From Clostridia bacterium (GTDB lineage: Bacteria > Bacillota > Peptococcia > DRI-13 > UBA5745), in assembly GCA_018436095.1 (NCBI GenBank), contig JAHDMJ010000018.1, positions 1 through 64,000 of the forward strand: a stretch of 64,000 bases of DNA. Direction: 5' to 3'. Under the pieces are notes generated by a model that was not told where the DNA came from, did not search any database, and worked only from the letters and a program-made list of their open reading frames with translations. The position numbers and the translations under genes are program-made. Below, in pieces: positions 53,827 to 61,978 of the stretch (position 1 is its first letter; each line of letters begins with the position of its first letter).

Positions 53827-54225
53827 TTAACGGTTTTGTTTGGCAAATTCGCCGATTTTTTTGTCCATATTGGAGATGTGTTTCGTCAGCCACTCAACCA
53901 CCATCTGGTTGGCATTGATAATGACGGAGATATTGCCGCCGGAGTTCTTGTAGTCGTTGCGCAGCTTATCTAATTGGGCGATGAAAGCCGTATGGGCTTT
54001 TTTCTGCTCGTCATATCCCGGGTAACGGATACTGAGCATATACTTTTCTTCATCGGCAAAATGCTTTCTTGTATAATCGTCCAGGAAATTGAGTAATTCT
54101 CCGATGTATTCTTTGGCCTGGTTTTTCTTTCCCGCCTCGAAAAGCTTTTCTGCTTTATCAAACCATGTCTTATGCTGCTCGTCAATCATATTGACGCCCA
54201 CGGATAAAGATGGCGTCCATGGCAT
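53827..54225 (-). CDS. bacteriohemerythrin
   Basis: A 132-residue four-helix di-iron oxygen-binding protein. Ligand motifs are in order: DEQHKTWF (first His), RKHFADEEKYM (His and Glu), QKKAHTAFI (His) and WLTKHISNMDKKIG (His and Asp). Length is typical. AGGGGGG precedes the ATG. In an anaerobe it probably buffers or delivers oxygen. It lies among other oxygen/nitrosative stress genes. Confidence 0.93.
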   Translation of the reverse strand: MPWTPSLSVGVNMIDEQHKTWFDKAEKLFEAGKKNQAKEYIGELLNFLDDYTRKHFADEEKYMLSIRYPGYDEQKKAHTAFIAQLDKLRNDYKNSGGNISVIINANQMVVEWLTKHISNMDKKIGEFAKQNR

Positions 54226-54358
54226 AATGATCCCCCCTATTAATAAAAATAATTCTTACCTGCTTACATATTAACCTATAGTTATTGGATATTCAAGCCA
54301 AACATGTTATAATATTGCAATAACAAAAAGTCATGGTTCAACAGATCATAGGAAAGGG

Positions 54359-54730
54359 ATGGCCACAGTGGATAAGGCGCCTTCAGAGCGGGAGTATTTC
54401 GTCAATGTGGGGGAAGCTCTCGCCAGAGTTCGAGATAATAAAAATCTTTATCAAAAAATGTTGGATATGTTTTTAGAAAGCGGAGATTTTGCTTCCCTGG
54501 AAGAAAGCCTTTTACAAAAGAACTACGGTAAAGCGGCGGATATAGCACACGCCATCAAAGGCATGACAGGCAACCTGTCCTTGACCAGACTATACCAAGT
54601 CAGCAGCAGGCTGACGGAAGAACTGCGCCAGGAGTTGGCCGCTGATGAGACTTTGGCGGATTTTTGGGCCGCCTACAGCAAAACCCGAATCTATGTGGAG
54701 GCTATCGTTAAAGAAATGGCGGCCGAATAA
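54359..54730 (+). CDS. Hpt (histidine phosphotransfer) domain protein
   Basis: A 123-residue helical protein with the phosphorylatable His in IAHAIKGMTGNLSL (about residue 63), the core Hpt motif. It has no other domain, so it would be a free phosphorelay intermediate. The start may be ATG 54359, where GGAAAGGG abuts the codon, or GTG 54368 at better spacing. It is convergent with a response-regulator gene 41 bp away. No hybrid kinase is in the window. Confidence 0.85.
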   Translation: MATVDKAPSEREYFVNVGEALARVRDNKNLYQKMLDMFLESGDFASLEESLLQKNYGKAADIAHAIKGMTGNLSLTRLYQVSSRLTEELRQELAADETLADFWAAYSKTRIYVEAIVKEMAAE

Positions 54731-54771
54731 AAGCAGTCGGGATAATCCGCACTGAAGCCATCGCAACCGGC

Positions 54772-55854
54772 TCAGCTACTGGCCAGCCGAATTTTTTCCG
54801 GCAGAGTGCTTTCCAGGCGGCTGAAACAAGCCAGCAGCTTAGGATTAAAAACGCCGCATTCTCCCCGCATAATCATTGCCACGGCCCGTTGATGGGAAAA
54901 GGCCGGCTTATACACCCTGACGCTGGTCAGGGCATCGTAGGCGTCGGCCAGAGCGGTGGCCTGAGCCCAAATCGAGATATCATCGCCTTTGAGGCCGTCG
55001 GGATAGCCGCTGCCATCCCAGCGTTCGTGATGGTGGCGGCAGATCTCATAACAATATTTACAATATTCTTCATCCCGGGCGAAATTTAAGCTGATGAGAA
55101 TCTCGCAGCCCCTGATGGTATGGGTTTTCATAATCTCAAACTCCTGGGAATCCAAGGGCCCCGGCTTGAGCAAAATAGAATCGGGGATGGCGATTTTGCC
55201 GATGTCGTGCATAGCCGACGCACTGGAGATCATGTCGATTTCCTCGGGGGTCAAGGGATAGTCTTCCGGGTAGGCGTCTTTGATGGCCTCCAGAAAAACC
55301 TTAGTCAGACCCCGAATGCGTTTGATATGCTCGCCGGACTCGCAACTGCGAAATTCCACGGCAGTGCTGAGGGCGTCGATGACGAATTGATTGGATTGGC
55401 GCAGGCGCTGGGCTTGCTTCTCCAACATAGCTTTCTGCTCTTTGAGCTTCGTTTCCAGGTTTTCCTTATGAGCGTAAAGATTGATGACATTGAGGACCCG
55501 GCGGTAGACAATCCGGGGATTAAAAGGCTTGGTTAGCAGATCGGAGACGCCCAGCTCGTAGCCCTTTAAAGTTTTCTCGTCGTCGTTTTCGCCGGTGATA
55601 AGAATAACGGGGATTTTTTGGATCAGCCCGGTTGCCTGCATATTTTGCAGCACCTCAAAGCCGTTCATTACCGGCATGATCAGATCCAGCAATACGATGG
55701 CGATTTCGCTGGGATAACGCTGAAGATAATCCAGGGCTTTGCAGCCATTCTCTGCCTGCAGCACTTCAAATTCTTCGCTAAAAAGCTCTTTTAGAATGAT
55801 ACGATTGATTTCCACATCATCTACAACCAGCAGTTTCTTCTTTCCGCAAAGCAA
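54772..55854 (-). CDS. response regulator with HD-GYP phosphodiesterase domain
   Basis: A protein of about 360 residues: an N-terminal receiver (LLVVDDVEINR, phospho-acceptor Asp in VLLDLIMPVMNG, then ITGENDDE and LTKPF), a coiled-coil linker (KEQKAMLEKQAQRLRQ) and an HD-GYP domain with HDIGKIAIPD and HHERWDGSGYPDGL. It should hydrolyse cyclic di-GMP, counteracting the GGDEF protein at 43.2 kb. TTG 55854 is the preferred start, with GGTGGGG five bases upstream; TTG 55875 is possible but lacks a site. Confidence 0.88.
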   Translation of the reverse strand: MLCGKKKLLVVDDVEINRIILKELFSEEFEVLQAENGCKALDYLQRYPSEIAIVLLDLIMPVMNGFEVLQNMQATGLIQKIPVILITGENDDEKTLKGYELGVSDLLTKPFNPRIVYRRVLNVINLYAHKENLETKLKEQKAMLEKQAQRLRQSNQFVIDALSTAVEFRSCESGEHIKRIRGLTKVFLEAIKDAYPEDYPLTPEEIDMISSASAMHDIGKIAIPDSILLKPGPLDSQEFEIMKTHTIRGCEILISLNFARDEEYCKYCYEICRHHHERWDGSGYPDGLKGDDISIWAQATALADAYDALTSVRVYKPAFSHQRAVAMIMRGECGVFNPKLLACFSRLESTLPEKIRLASS

Positions 55855-55892
55855 ATAAATCCCCACCTTTCCCAAGGATTAATTATACTGCA

Positions 55893-55942
55893 AAAAACAG
55901 CAGATTCATAGGGCGTCTGCCCTATAGACCTGCTGTTTTTTT
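55893..55942. terminator. terminator downstream of hcp
   Basis: AACAGCAG pairs with CTGCTGTT, enclosing ATAGGGC-GTCT-GCCCTAT. T/A runs on both sides make it bidirectional. It ends the hcp transcript. Confidence 0.88.
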
Positions 55943-55990
55943 ATTGGTTTTATTGAGTTTTATCCCAGAATAAGCAGTTAATGCAAGAGA

Positions 55991-57559
55991 TTAGCCCAGG
56001 ATTTTTTTCAGATCAGCCTCGGGAGTGCTGATAGGAGCGATATTGAAGTTTTCCACCAGGTAGGCCAGAATGTTGGGAGAAACGAAGGCCGGCAAGCTGG
56101 GACCAAGCAGAATGTTCTTAATACCCAGGTGCAGGAGCGTCAATAAGATGCAAACGGCCTTTTGTTCGTACCAGGAAAGCACCATGGATAAAGGCAGCTC
56201 GTTGACGCCGCAGCTAAAGGCTTCTGCCAGGGCTACCGCTACCTTGATGGCGGAATAAGCGTCGTTGCATTGCCCCATGTCCATAATTCTGGGGAAGCCG
56301 CCGATTTCGCCGGCATCCAGGTCGTTGAAGCGGTATTTGCCGCAAGCCAGAGTCAAGACAATGGTATCCTTGGGGGTCTGTTTGACAAATTCCGTGTAGT
56401 AATTGCGGCCGGGCTTGGCGCCGTCGCAGCCGCCTACCAGGAAGAAGTGCTTGATGGCGCCGGCTTTAACCGCTTCCACAATGGTGCCGGCAGCGGCCAG
56501 CACTGCACCGTGACCAAAACCAGTGGTAACCTGGCTGCCACCGTTGATGCCGGTCATGGGACGGTCTTCCTTATAACCGCCTAAAGCCAAAGCTTTTTCG
56601 ATCACCGGCGTGAAATCCTTATCCTCGCCGATGTGGATCATGCCGGGATAAGCCACTACTTCCGTGGTGAAAACCCGGTCTTTATAGCTGTCCTTAGGAG
56701 GCATCAAACAGTTGGTCGTGAAGAGAACTGCGCCCGGGATATCCGCAAATTCCTTCTGCTGGCTCTGCCAGGCGGTGCCGAAGTTGCCCTTCAAGTGACC
56801 GTATTCCTTCAGCTTGGGATAAGCGTGGGCCGGCAGCATTTCGCCATGGGTATAGATGTTGATGCCTTTGTCCTTCGTCTGCTCCAGCAATTGCTTCAGA
56901 TCATAGAGATCATGGCCGCTGACCACGATGAAGGGGCCTTTTTCCAGGTCAAGGGGTACGGTAGTGGGCTGGGGAGTGCCATAGCTTTCGGTATTGGCTT
57001 TATCTAAAAGAGCCATACAGGACAAGTTGACTTTGCCTGTTTCCATAACTACGGGCAGCAGGGTCTCCAGGCTGCCTTCCTCACCTAAAGCAGCCAGGGC
57101 TTTGATGAAAAAGCTGTTGACCTCTTGATCCTGATAGCCCAGGACGTAAGCATGATAACCATAGGCGGCTACACCCCGGATGCCGAAGAGGATAAGGGAT
57201 TTCAGGGAGCGGATGTCCTCATGGCCTTCCCAGATCTTTGTCATATCGTAATCCTGGCTGACGCCGAACTTGGCGGTAAGCCGGTGGGTTTTGTCAATCT
57301 GCTTCTGAATGGCTTCATCATCGAAGCTCACATTCGTAATGGTGGTGAATAAACCCTCCATGACCGTAAGGCTTAACTCATCGTCGGCCTTATTTTCCAA
57401 ACCTTTTGCCTGGACGGCTTGAGCCAGGCCGATCAGGGCGCCGGTAAGCTTATCCTGGAGGTTGGCGGTGTGGTCCTGCTTGCCGCAGACACCGGCTTTA
57501 CCGGTGCAGGCTGTGCAGCCGGCGGTTTGCTCGCATTGAAAACAAAACATGTTTGACAT
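55991..57559 (-). CDS. hcp: hydroxylamine reductase (hybrid-cluster protein)
   Basis: A 522-residue Hcp. The N-terminal cysteine cluster CFQCEQTAGCTACTGKAGVC binds the cubane 4Fe-4S centre. Ligands of the 4Fe-2S-2O hybrid cluster are visible: His in GHDLYDLK with Glu in THGEMLPAH, Cys in TTNCLMPP, Cys in GGCDG, Cys in LTLACGKYRF and Cys/Glu towards the end. Hcp reduces NO or hydroxylamine under nitrosative stress. GGGAGG precedes the ATG. It follows the iron-sulfur protein gene on the same strand, its probable redox partner. Confidence 0.95.
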   Translation of the reverse strand: MSNMFCFQCEQTAGCTACTGKAGVCGKQDHTANLQDKLTGALIGLAQAVQAKGLENKADDELSLTVMEGLFTTITNVSFDDEAIQKQIDKTHRLTAKFGVSQDYDMTKIWEGHEDIRSLKSLILFGIRGVAAYGYHAYVLGYQDQEVNSFFIKALAALGEEGSLETLLPVVMETGKVNLSCMALLDKANTESYGTPQPTTVPLDLEKGPFIVVSGHDLYDLKQLLEQTKDKGINIYTHGEMLPAHAYPKLKEYGHLKGNFGTAWQSQQKEFADIPGAVLFTTNCLMPPKDSYKDRVFTTEVVAYPGMIHIGEDKDFTPVIEKALALGGYKEDRPMTGINGGSQVTTGFGHGAVLAAAGTIVEAVKAGAIKHFFLVGGCDGAKPGRNYYTEFVKQTPKDTIVLTLACGKYRFNDLDAGEIGGFPRIMDMGQCNDAYSAIKVAVALAEAFSCGVNELPLSMVLSWYEQKAVCILLTLLHLGIKNILLGPSLPAFVSPNILAYLVENFNIAPISTPEADLKKILG

Positions 57560-57598
57560 TAGTATTCCTCCCTTTTGTTTCTGTTTCTTTGGTTCGTC

Positions 57599-57637
57599 CT
57601 AGTGGTCTGTAAGCTTTTAAGCGTTACAGTCCACTAG
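57599..57637. repeat. long hairpin between the iron-sulfur protein gene and hcp
   Basis: CTAGTGG-T-CTGTAA pairs with TTACAG-T-CCACTAG around an inner AGC-TTTTAA-GC segment. There is no T-run on the minus strand, so it may be an operator or a processing site in a shared transcript. Confidence 0.7.
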
Positions 57638-57647
57638 TTTACTGCTG

Positions 57648-58442
57648 TTAGTTTTCGATTATCTGACCGTCGGTGGTGATGGTGACGATTTGCCAGGGAA
57701 TCATTTTACCGCATTCCTTCAAGGCTTTGATGGCCGCATTGGCCAAGCCGCCGCAGCAGGGAACTTCCATCCGGGTCAGGGTAACGCTTTTGATGTCGTT
57801 TTGCTGCAGAATAGCTGTCAGCTTTTCGCTGTAATCACCTTCATCCAATTTGGGGCAGCCGATGATGGTCACCCGGTTTTTCATAAAACGGTTATGAAAA
57901 TCACCGTAGGAGTAGGCTGTGCAATCGGCGGCAATCAGCAGATGGGCCTGATTAAAATACGGGGCGTTCACCGGCACCAGCTTGATTTGGACGGGCCACT
58001 GCCTTAGCTGGCTTTCCATTTCATGGGCAGGCCCCGGGGCTGCCGGGCTTGATTCTTCATTAGCGGCAGCGGAACGCTTAATGGCGTGGGCATTGCTGCC
58101 GGGACAGCCCCCTGCCGGCGGGCGGTTGATGGTATGAGCGTTGCTGCCGGGGCAGCCGCCGGCAAAATGAGGCTTGGCCTGACCGGCTTTTGCTTCCGCA
58201 GCTTTTTTGGCCATATTGATGGCCACGGCCTCTTCGTCGTAAGCTAAGGCCTCCCGTTCTTCAAAAGAAATAGCGCCGGTAGGGCAGCAAGGCAGGCAAT
58301 CGCCCAGGCCGTCGCAATAGTCGTCCCGGATCAGTTTAGCCTTTCCCTCCACCATGGCGATGGCTCCTTCATGGCAAGCTTCGGCACACAGGCCGCAGCC
58401 GTTACATTTACTTTCATCTATTTTGATAATTTTGCGAATCAT
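57648..58442 (-). CDS. dicluster 4Fe-4S protein, probable Hcp partner
   Basis: A 264-residue protein with two N-terminal ferredoxin motifs, CNGCGLCAEACHEGAI and YCDGLGDCLPCCPTGAI. An Ala-rich linker carries two copies of GGCPGSNAH(T/A)I (about residues 95-122). A C-terminal domain has further conserved Cys (AADCTAYSYGDF, IIGCPKL, EVPCCGG). AAGGAGG lies in front of the ATG. Placement upstream of hcp and divergent from a Crp/Fnr regulator suggests electron delivery to Hcp. The C-terminal domain's function is unknown. Confidence 0.83.
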   Translation of the reverse strand: MIRKIIKIDESKCNGCGLCAEACHEGAIAMVEGKAKLIRDDYCDGLGDCLPCCPTGAISFEEREALAYDEEAVAINMAKKAAEAKAGQAKPHFAGGCPGSNAHTINRPPAGGCPGSNAHAIKRSAAANEESSPAAPGPAHEMESQLRQWPVQIKLVPVNAPYFNQAHLLIAADCTAYSYGDFHNRFMKNRVTIIGCPKLDEGDYSEKLTAILQQNDIKSVTLTRMEVPCCGGLANAAIKALKECGKMIPWQIVTITTDGQIIEN

Positions 58443-58477
58443 TTCAATTCCTCCTTCGCTCTAATCCTTTATCTTGC

Positions 58478-58536
58478 TTGACTTACTGAAGTTAGTTTAC
58501 TATACTGTTCACAAGAGGTATGTTGTATTTACAACA
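58478..58536 (+). promoter_or_regulatory. promoter and dyads of the Crp/Fnr regulator
   Basis: TTGACT (58478-58483), 17 bp, TATACT (58501-58506). An imperfect dyad, ACTTACTGAAGTTAGT, lies between the boxes. TGTTGT-ATTT-ACAACA (58521-58536) is a perfect dyad just after the start point. Either may be the operator for the Crp/Fnr protein and the divergent iron-sulfur protein gene. Confidence 0.7.
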
Positions 58537-58549
58537 AAAGAGAGGGAAA

Positions 58550-59218
58550 ATGAAAAATTTTTATCCGCTATTAAAAAAAATGCCATTGTTCAACGGCATC
58601 AACGAAAATGAGCTTTCCGGCTTGTTGCAATGTCTTTCTGCTAAAACAAAAAAGTTTGACAAAATGGCAACGGTTTTTATGGTAGGAGATGTATCTTCCT
58701 TTGTAGGGGTGGTTCTCTCCGGCGCCGTTCAGGTGGTCAAAGAAGACTTTCTGGGCAACCGTACTATCCTGGCCAAGCTGGAGGCGGGAGAGCTCTTCGG
58801 GGAAGCCTTTGCCTGCGGCAAAAATCATATTTTGCCCGTAAATGTCTATACGGTGGAAAAAAGCGAGATATTGATGATCAATTACCGCAAAATGATCACC
58901 ACCTGCACTTCTTCCTGTGTTTTTCACAATAAGCTCATTGAAAATATGCTGGGTATCCTGGCCGATAAGAATCAAATGCTCAATCAGAAGATAGAAATCC
59001 TCTCCCGCCGCAGCACCCGGGAGAAGTTAATCGCTTATCTGACGGCCCAGGCTCAGAAAGCCGGCAGCTCAAGCTTTATAATTCCTTTCAACCGGCAGGA
59101 GCTGGCGGATTACCTTTGTGTTGACCGCAGCGCCATGACTAATGAAATCAGGAAGCTGCGGGAAGAAGGGATTTTGCAGGTCGAGCGCAACCATTTTGAA
59201 TTGCTCCAGCACAATTAA
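58550..59218 (+). CDS. Crp/Fnr-family transcriptional regulator
   Basis: A 222-residue regulator with an N-terminal cyclic-nucleotide-binding-type barrel (FNGINENELSGLLQCLSAKT, LEAGELFGEAFACG) and a C-terminal helix-turn-helix (NRQELADYLCVDRSAMTNEIRKL). The N-terminal Fnr cysteine set is missing, so it is not a classical oxygen-sensing Fnr; Cys residues in the barrel could still bind heme or iron. GAGAGGG precedes ATG 58550. It is divergent from the Hcp-partner gene and probably controls it in response to NO or oxidative stress. Confidence 0.9.
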   Translation: MKNFYPLLKKMPLFNGINENELSGLLQCLSAKTKKFDKMATVFMVGDVSSFVGVVLSGAVQVVKEDFLGNRTILAKLEAGELFGEAFACGKNHILPVNVYTVEKSEILMINYRKMITTCTSSCVFHNKLIENMLGILADKNQMLNQKIEILSRRSTREKLIAYLTAQAQKAGSSSFIIPFNRQELADYLCVDRSAMTNEIRKLREEGILQVERNHFELLQHN

Positions 59219-59309
59219 TGATAAATATTATCAATAATATATCCTGAATGCCTTGAATTAGAAGGAATGTTGAGTTATAATTTAATTAATAAAGCAAGGA
59301 GGGATGTCT

Positions 59310-59825
59310 GTGTTAAGTGAAAACGTGGTAAAATTATTAAATGGGCAAATCTGCAAGGAACTCTATTCTGCTTACCTTTATCTGGATATGGCTAATTACT
59401 ATAGCGATGAAGGCCTGACAGGCTTTGAAAACTGGTTTGTGATTCAAGCCCAGGAGGAGAGGGATCATGGCCTTTTGTTCCGGCAGTATCTGTTGAACAA
59501 CGGGTACAAAGTAAAGCTCTTGCCTATCGACGCGCCGCCTTATGAATATGCTTCTTTCGCAGCGGTTTTGGATCAGGTACTGGAGCATGAGCAGCTGGTC
59601 ACCGCTTCCATCAACAATATTTACGCCGCTGCTTACGCCGACAAGGATTTCCGGACCATGGAGTTCCTGAATTGGTTTGTAAAGGAGCAGCTGGAGGAAG
59701 AGAAGAATGCCAGCGATCTGATCAAGAAGTTTGAGCTTTTCGGCAAGACGCCCCAAGGCCTTTACCAGTTGGATCAGGAGTTGGGGGCCAGGGTATATGC
59801 TCCGCCTTCTTTGGTTTTGGATTAG
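59310..59825 (+). CDS. ftn: ferritin
   Basis: A bacterial non-heme ferritin of 171 residues. The ferroxidase residues are in the normal places: Glu in NGQICKELYSAYLYL, Glu and His in QAQEERDHGLLF, Glu in LEHEQLVTASI and the NWFVKEQLEEEKNASDLI helix. It stores iron in the cytoplasm. The GTG at 59310 is chosen because AAGGAGGG abuts the ATG at 59304 but is 6 bp from the GTG, and the product then begins MLSENVVKLLN as ferritins do. Confidence 0.93.
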   Translation: MLSENVVKLLNGQICKELYSAYLYLDMANYYSDEGLTGFENWFVIQAQEERDHGLLFRQYLLNNGYKVKLLPIDAPPYEYASFAAVLDQVLEHEQLVTASINNIYAAAYADKDFRTMEFLNWFVKEQLEEEKNASDLIKKFELFGKTPQGLYQLDQELGARVYAPPSLVLD

Positions 59826-59855
59826 GATAGATAGAATGTCTTAAGGAAAAACTTT

Positions 59856-59905
59856 AAAAAAGAGCTCTCTTGATGCAGCTTAAGGCTGGGGCAGGAGGGC
59901 TTTTC
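59856..59905 (+). terminator. probable terminator after ferritin
   Basis: AGAGCTCTCTTG pairs imperfectly with CAGGAGGGCTTTT, with an inner CAGC-TTAA-GGCTG stem, and the 3' side ends in TTTTC. Confidence 0.5.
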
Positions 59906-60060
59906 TTGTGGGGTGAATTTAAAAAGAGGCCAGTTTGAGGCCCGCAGGGATGGTTCGGTGTTCAAAAAACAAGTGGGGTTAATTTTTACAATCCGCTCTT
60001 TTATTCGACCAACTTTTTAATGGTTATATGCTATAATGAAAAATGAATGGAGGGGAAAAC

Positions 60061-61161
60061 ATGAGCTTGTCCGCTGATCAGCTTAGTAGAATAGATATTT
60101 CCGGATACAGATCAATAAAGAAATGCAGCATAGAGTTAGGAAAAATAAATGTTTTGATTGGAAGCAACGGTGCCGGTAAATCAAATTTTATTTCCGCATT
60201 TGCTTTGCTACAAAATATATTGGCTAAGAATCTGCAGGTGACAGTAGGACAAAGCGGAGTCAATTCCTTTTTTTATAACGGCAGAAAAGTTACTGAGGAA
60301 ATAGCCTTTGAAGTATTCTTTGGGCGAAATTCCTATGGCTTCAATTTAATACCTACTGATGATAATCGAATTATTTTTGGCAAAGAGTATTTTGGTTATC
60401 ATGGCTCATGGGAAAATGAAAGCCATGTGGCATCCGGGCATGATGAGTCGAAATGGGATATAGGTGTAAGTAACAGAATAAATGATTATGTCAGACCTAT
60501 TTTGACAAAACAAAATTGGCGGGTATATCATTTTCATGACACGGGAAGAAGCGCCAAAGTCAAGCAGGAACACAATATCTCTAATAATAAGATGTTGATG
60601 AACGACGCCGGTAATTTGGCAGCATTTCTTTATCGCTTGAAACTAAACTTCTCCAAAGAATATAACAATATTGTAAATACAATACAGTTGATAGCTCCTT
60701 ATTTCAAAGACTTCGTATTAGAGCCTCAGGAAGGCAACACTGAACAGATTATCTTAAAGTGGCAGCAAAAGGGTTGCGAAGATATTTTTAATGCCTCGCA
60801 GTTTTCCGATGGAACGCTCAGGTTTATTTGCCTTGCTGCCCTTTTATTACAGCCTCATGAGCTCCAGCCGGCAACGATTATTGTGGACGAGCCTGAGCTG
60901 GGGTTGCATCCCTATGCAATTGTCATCTTTTCTGAAATGGTCAGACAGCTTTCCGATGAAAAACAGATCATCGTTTCAACGCAATCCGTAGAGCTTTTAA
61001 ATGAGTTTGACGTTGAGGAGGTTATTGTTGTTGATCGCAGCGGCGAAGGTTCTGTTTTCAAAAGGCTGGATGCCCAAGAACTGGAAGCCTGGCTGGAGAG
61101 CGATTACTCTCTTGGTGACCTATGGAAAAAGAATGTTTTGGGAGGTAGGCTCTCAAAATGA
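60061..61161 (+). CDS. AAA ATPase (AAA_21/OLD-like), candidate defence gene
   Basis: A 366-residue ABC-type ATPase of the AAA_21 class. Walker A GSNGAGKS is at 34-41 after the family start IDISGYRSIKKCSIELGKIN. An ABC-like signature FSDGTLRF lies near 250, Walker B IIVDEPELGLHP near 273 and STQSVELL follows. GGAGGGG precedes the ATG at 60061. It overlaps the DUF4276 gene by 4 bp. Such pairs are usual in anti-phage and abortive-infection systems, where the ATPase controls a partner effector. The DNA is more AT-rich than its neighbours. Confidence 0.85.
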   Translation: MSLSADQLSRIDISGYRSIKKCSIELGKINVLIGSNGAGKSNFISAFALLQNILAKNLQVTVGQSGVNSFFYNGRKVTEEIAFEVFFGRNSYGFNLIPTDDNRIIFGKEYFGYHGSWENESHVASGHDESKWDIGVSNRINDYVRPILTKQNWRVYHFHDTGRSAKVKQEHNISNNKMLMNDAGNLAAFLYRLKLNFSKEYNNIVNTIQLIAPYFKDFVLEPQEGNTEQIILKWQQKGCEDIFNASQFSDGTLRFICLAALLLQPHELQPATIIVDEPELGLHPYAIVIFSEMVRQLSDEKQIIVSTQSVELLNEFDVEEVIVVDRSGEGSVFKRLDAQELEAWLESDYSLGDLWKKNVLGGRLSK

Positions 61162-61805
61162 AAAATATATATATCTATTGCGAAGGCCAAACGGAGGAAT
61201 CATTTATCAATAAAGTACTTGCGCCATACTTTGCGAATATGATGATATACGTTAAGCCTATCATACATACGACGAAACGAACGGCCAGGGCAAAATACAA
61301 AGGTGGTGTCATCAACTACAATAAAATCAGAAGAGAGCTGCAAGCTTTATGTAAACAGCATCCTAATGAGTTTGTAACTACAATGTTTGATTATTATAGG
61401 ATGCCTGGCAATACACCAATGATTGATTGCAAAGAAGCAAATATATATAAGCGGATGGAATTTATTGAAGAGGCTATTAATCATGATATTGGTCAAATAA
61501 ATTGCTTCTTCAACTTAATGCTGCATGAATTCGAAGGCGTTTTATTTTCTTCACCGTCATCTTTTAATTTAATCACGGATGTGGATAAAGTTGCTGAGAT
61601 TCAGCGTATACGTAATGATGCGGAATCTCCGGAGCATATCAACAATTCTCCTGAAACGGCACCCTCAAAAAGACTAGAAAAATTGATTCCGAATTATGCA
61701 AAAGTTATCAGTGCTGCATTGCTTTCTGAGAACATGGGTATTGATATAATACTTAAGGAGTGCAAGCATTTTGCAGCCTGGATGGAAAAAATAAAAAGCG
61801 TGTAA
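61158..61805 (+). CDS. DUF4276-type TOPRIM-like partner, candidate defence effector
   Basis: A 215-residue protein starting MKNIYIYCEGQTEESFINKV, the DUF4276 N-terminal signature with an acidic residue (Glu9) placed as in TOPRIM folds. Further conserved acidic patches are LMLHEFEGVLFSSP and NNSPETAPSKRLEKLIP. It is coupled by ATGA to the ATPase gene. DUF4276 proteins are predicted nucleases related to those of OLD, RloB or AbiL-type systems; activity is not proven here. A hairpin follows at 61842. Confidence 0.8.
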   Translation: MKNIYIYCEGQTEESFINKVLAPYFANMMIYVKPIIHTTKRTARAKYKGGVINYNKIRRELQALCKQHPNEFVTTMFDYYRMPGNTPMIDCKEANIYKRMEFIEEAINHDIGQINCFFNLMLHEFEGVLFSSPSSFNLITDVDKVAEIQRIRNDAESPEHINNSPETAPSKRLEKLIPNYAKVISAALLSENMGIDIILKECKHFAAWMEKIKSV

Positions 61806-61841
61806 ACACCAATTAAACCGAATTTGATCTGAAAATTCATT

Positions 61842-61881
61842 GAGCAGCCGAAACACTGATCGTGTTATATTTCGGGTGCTC
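61842..61881 (+). terminator. hairpin after the ATPase/DUF4276 pair
   Basis: GAGCA-G-CCGAAA pairs with TTTCGG-G-TGCTC around a 16-nt loop, followed by TAGTTTGTTTCTTT. A reasonable terminator for the defence pair. Confidence 0.65.
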
Positions 61882-61978
61882 TAGTTTGTTTCTTTACCTG
61901 CTTTTTACGCAAACATCGCAAAACACAAATATTGTTGTGTTATGTTTTGGGTAAAGAACAGATAAAGGGGAATGCGGC

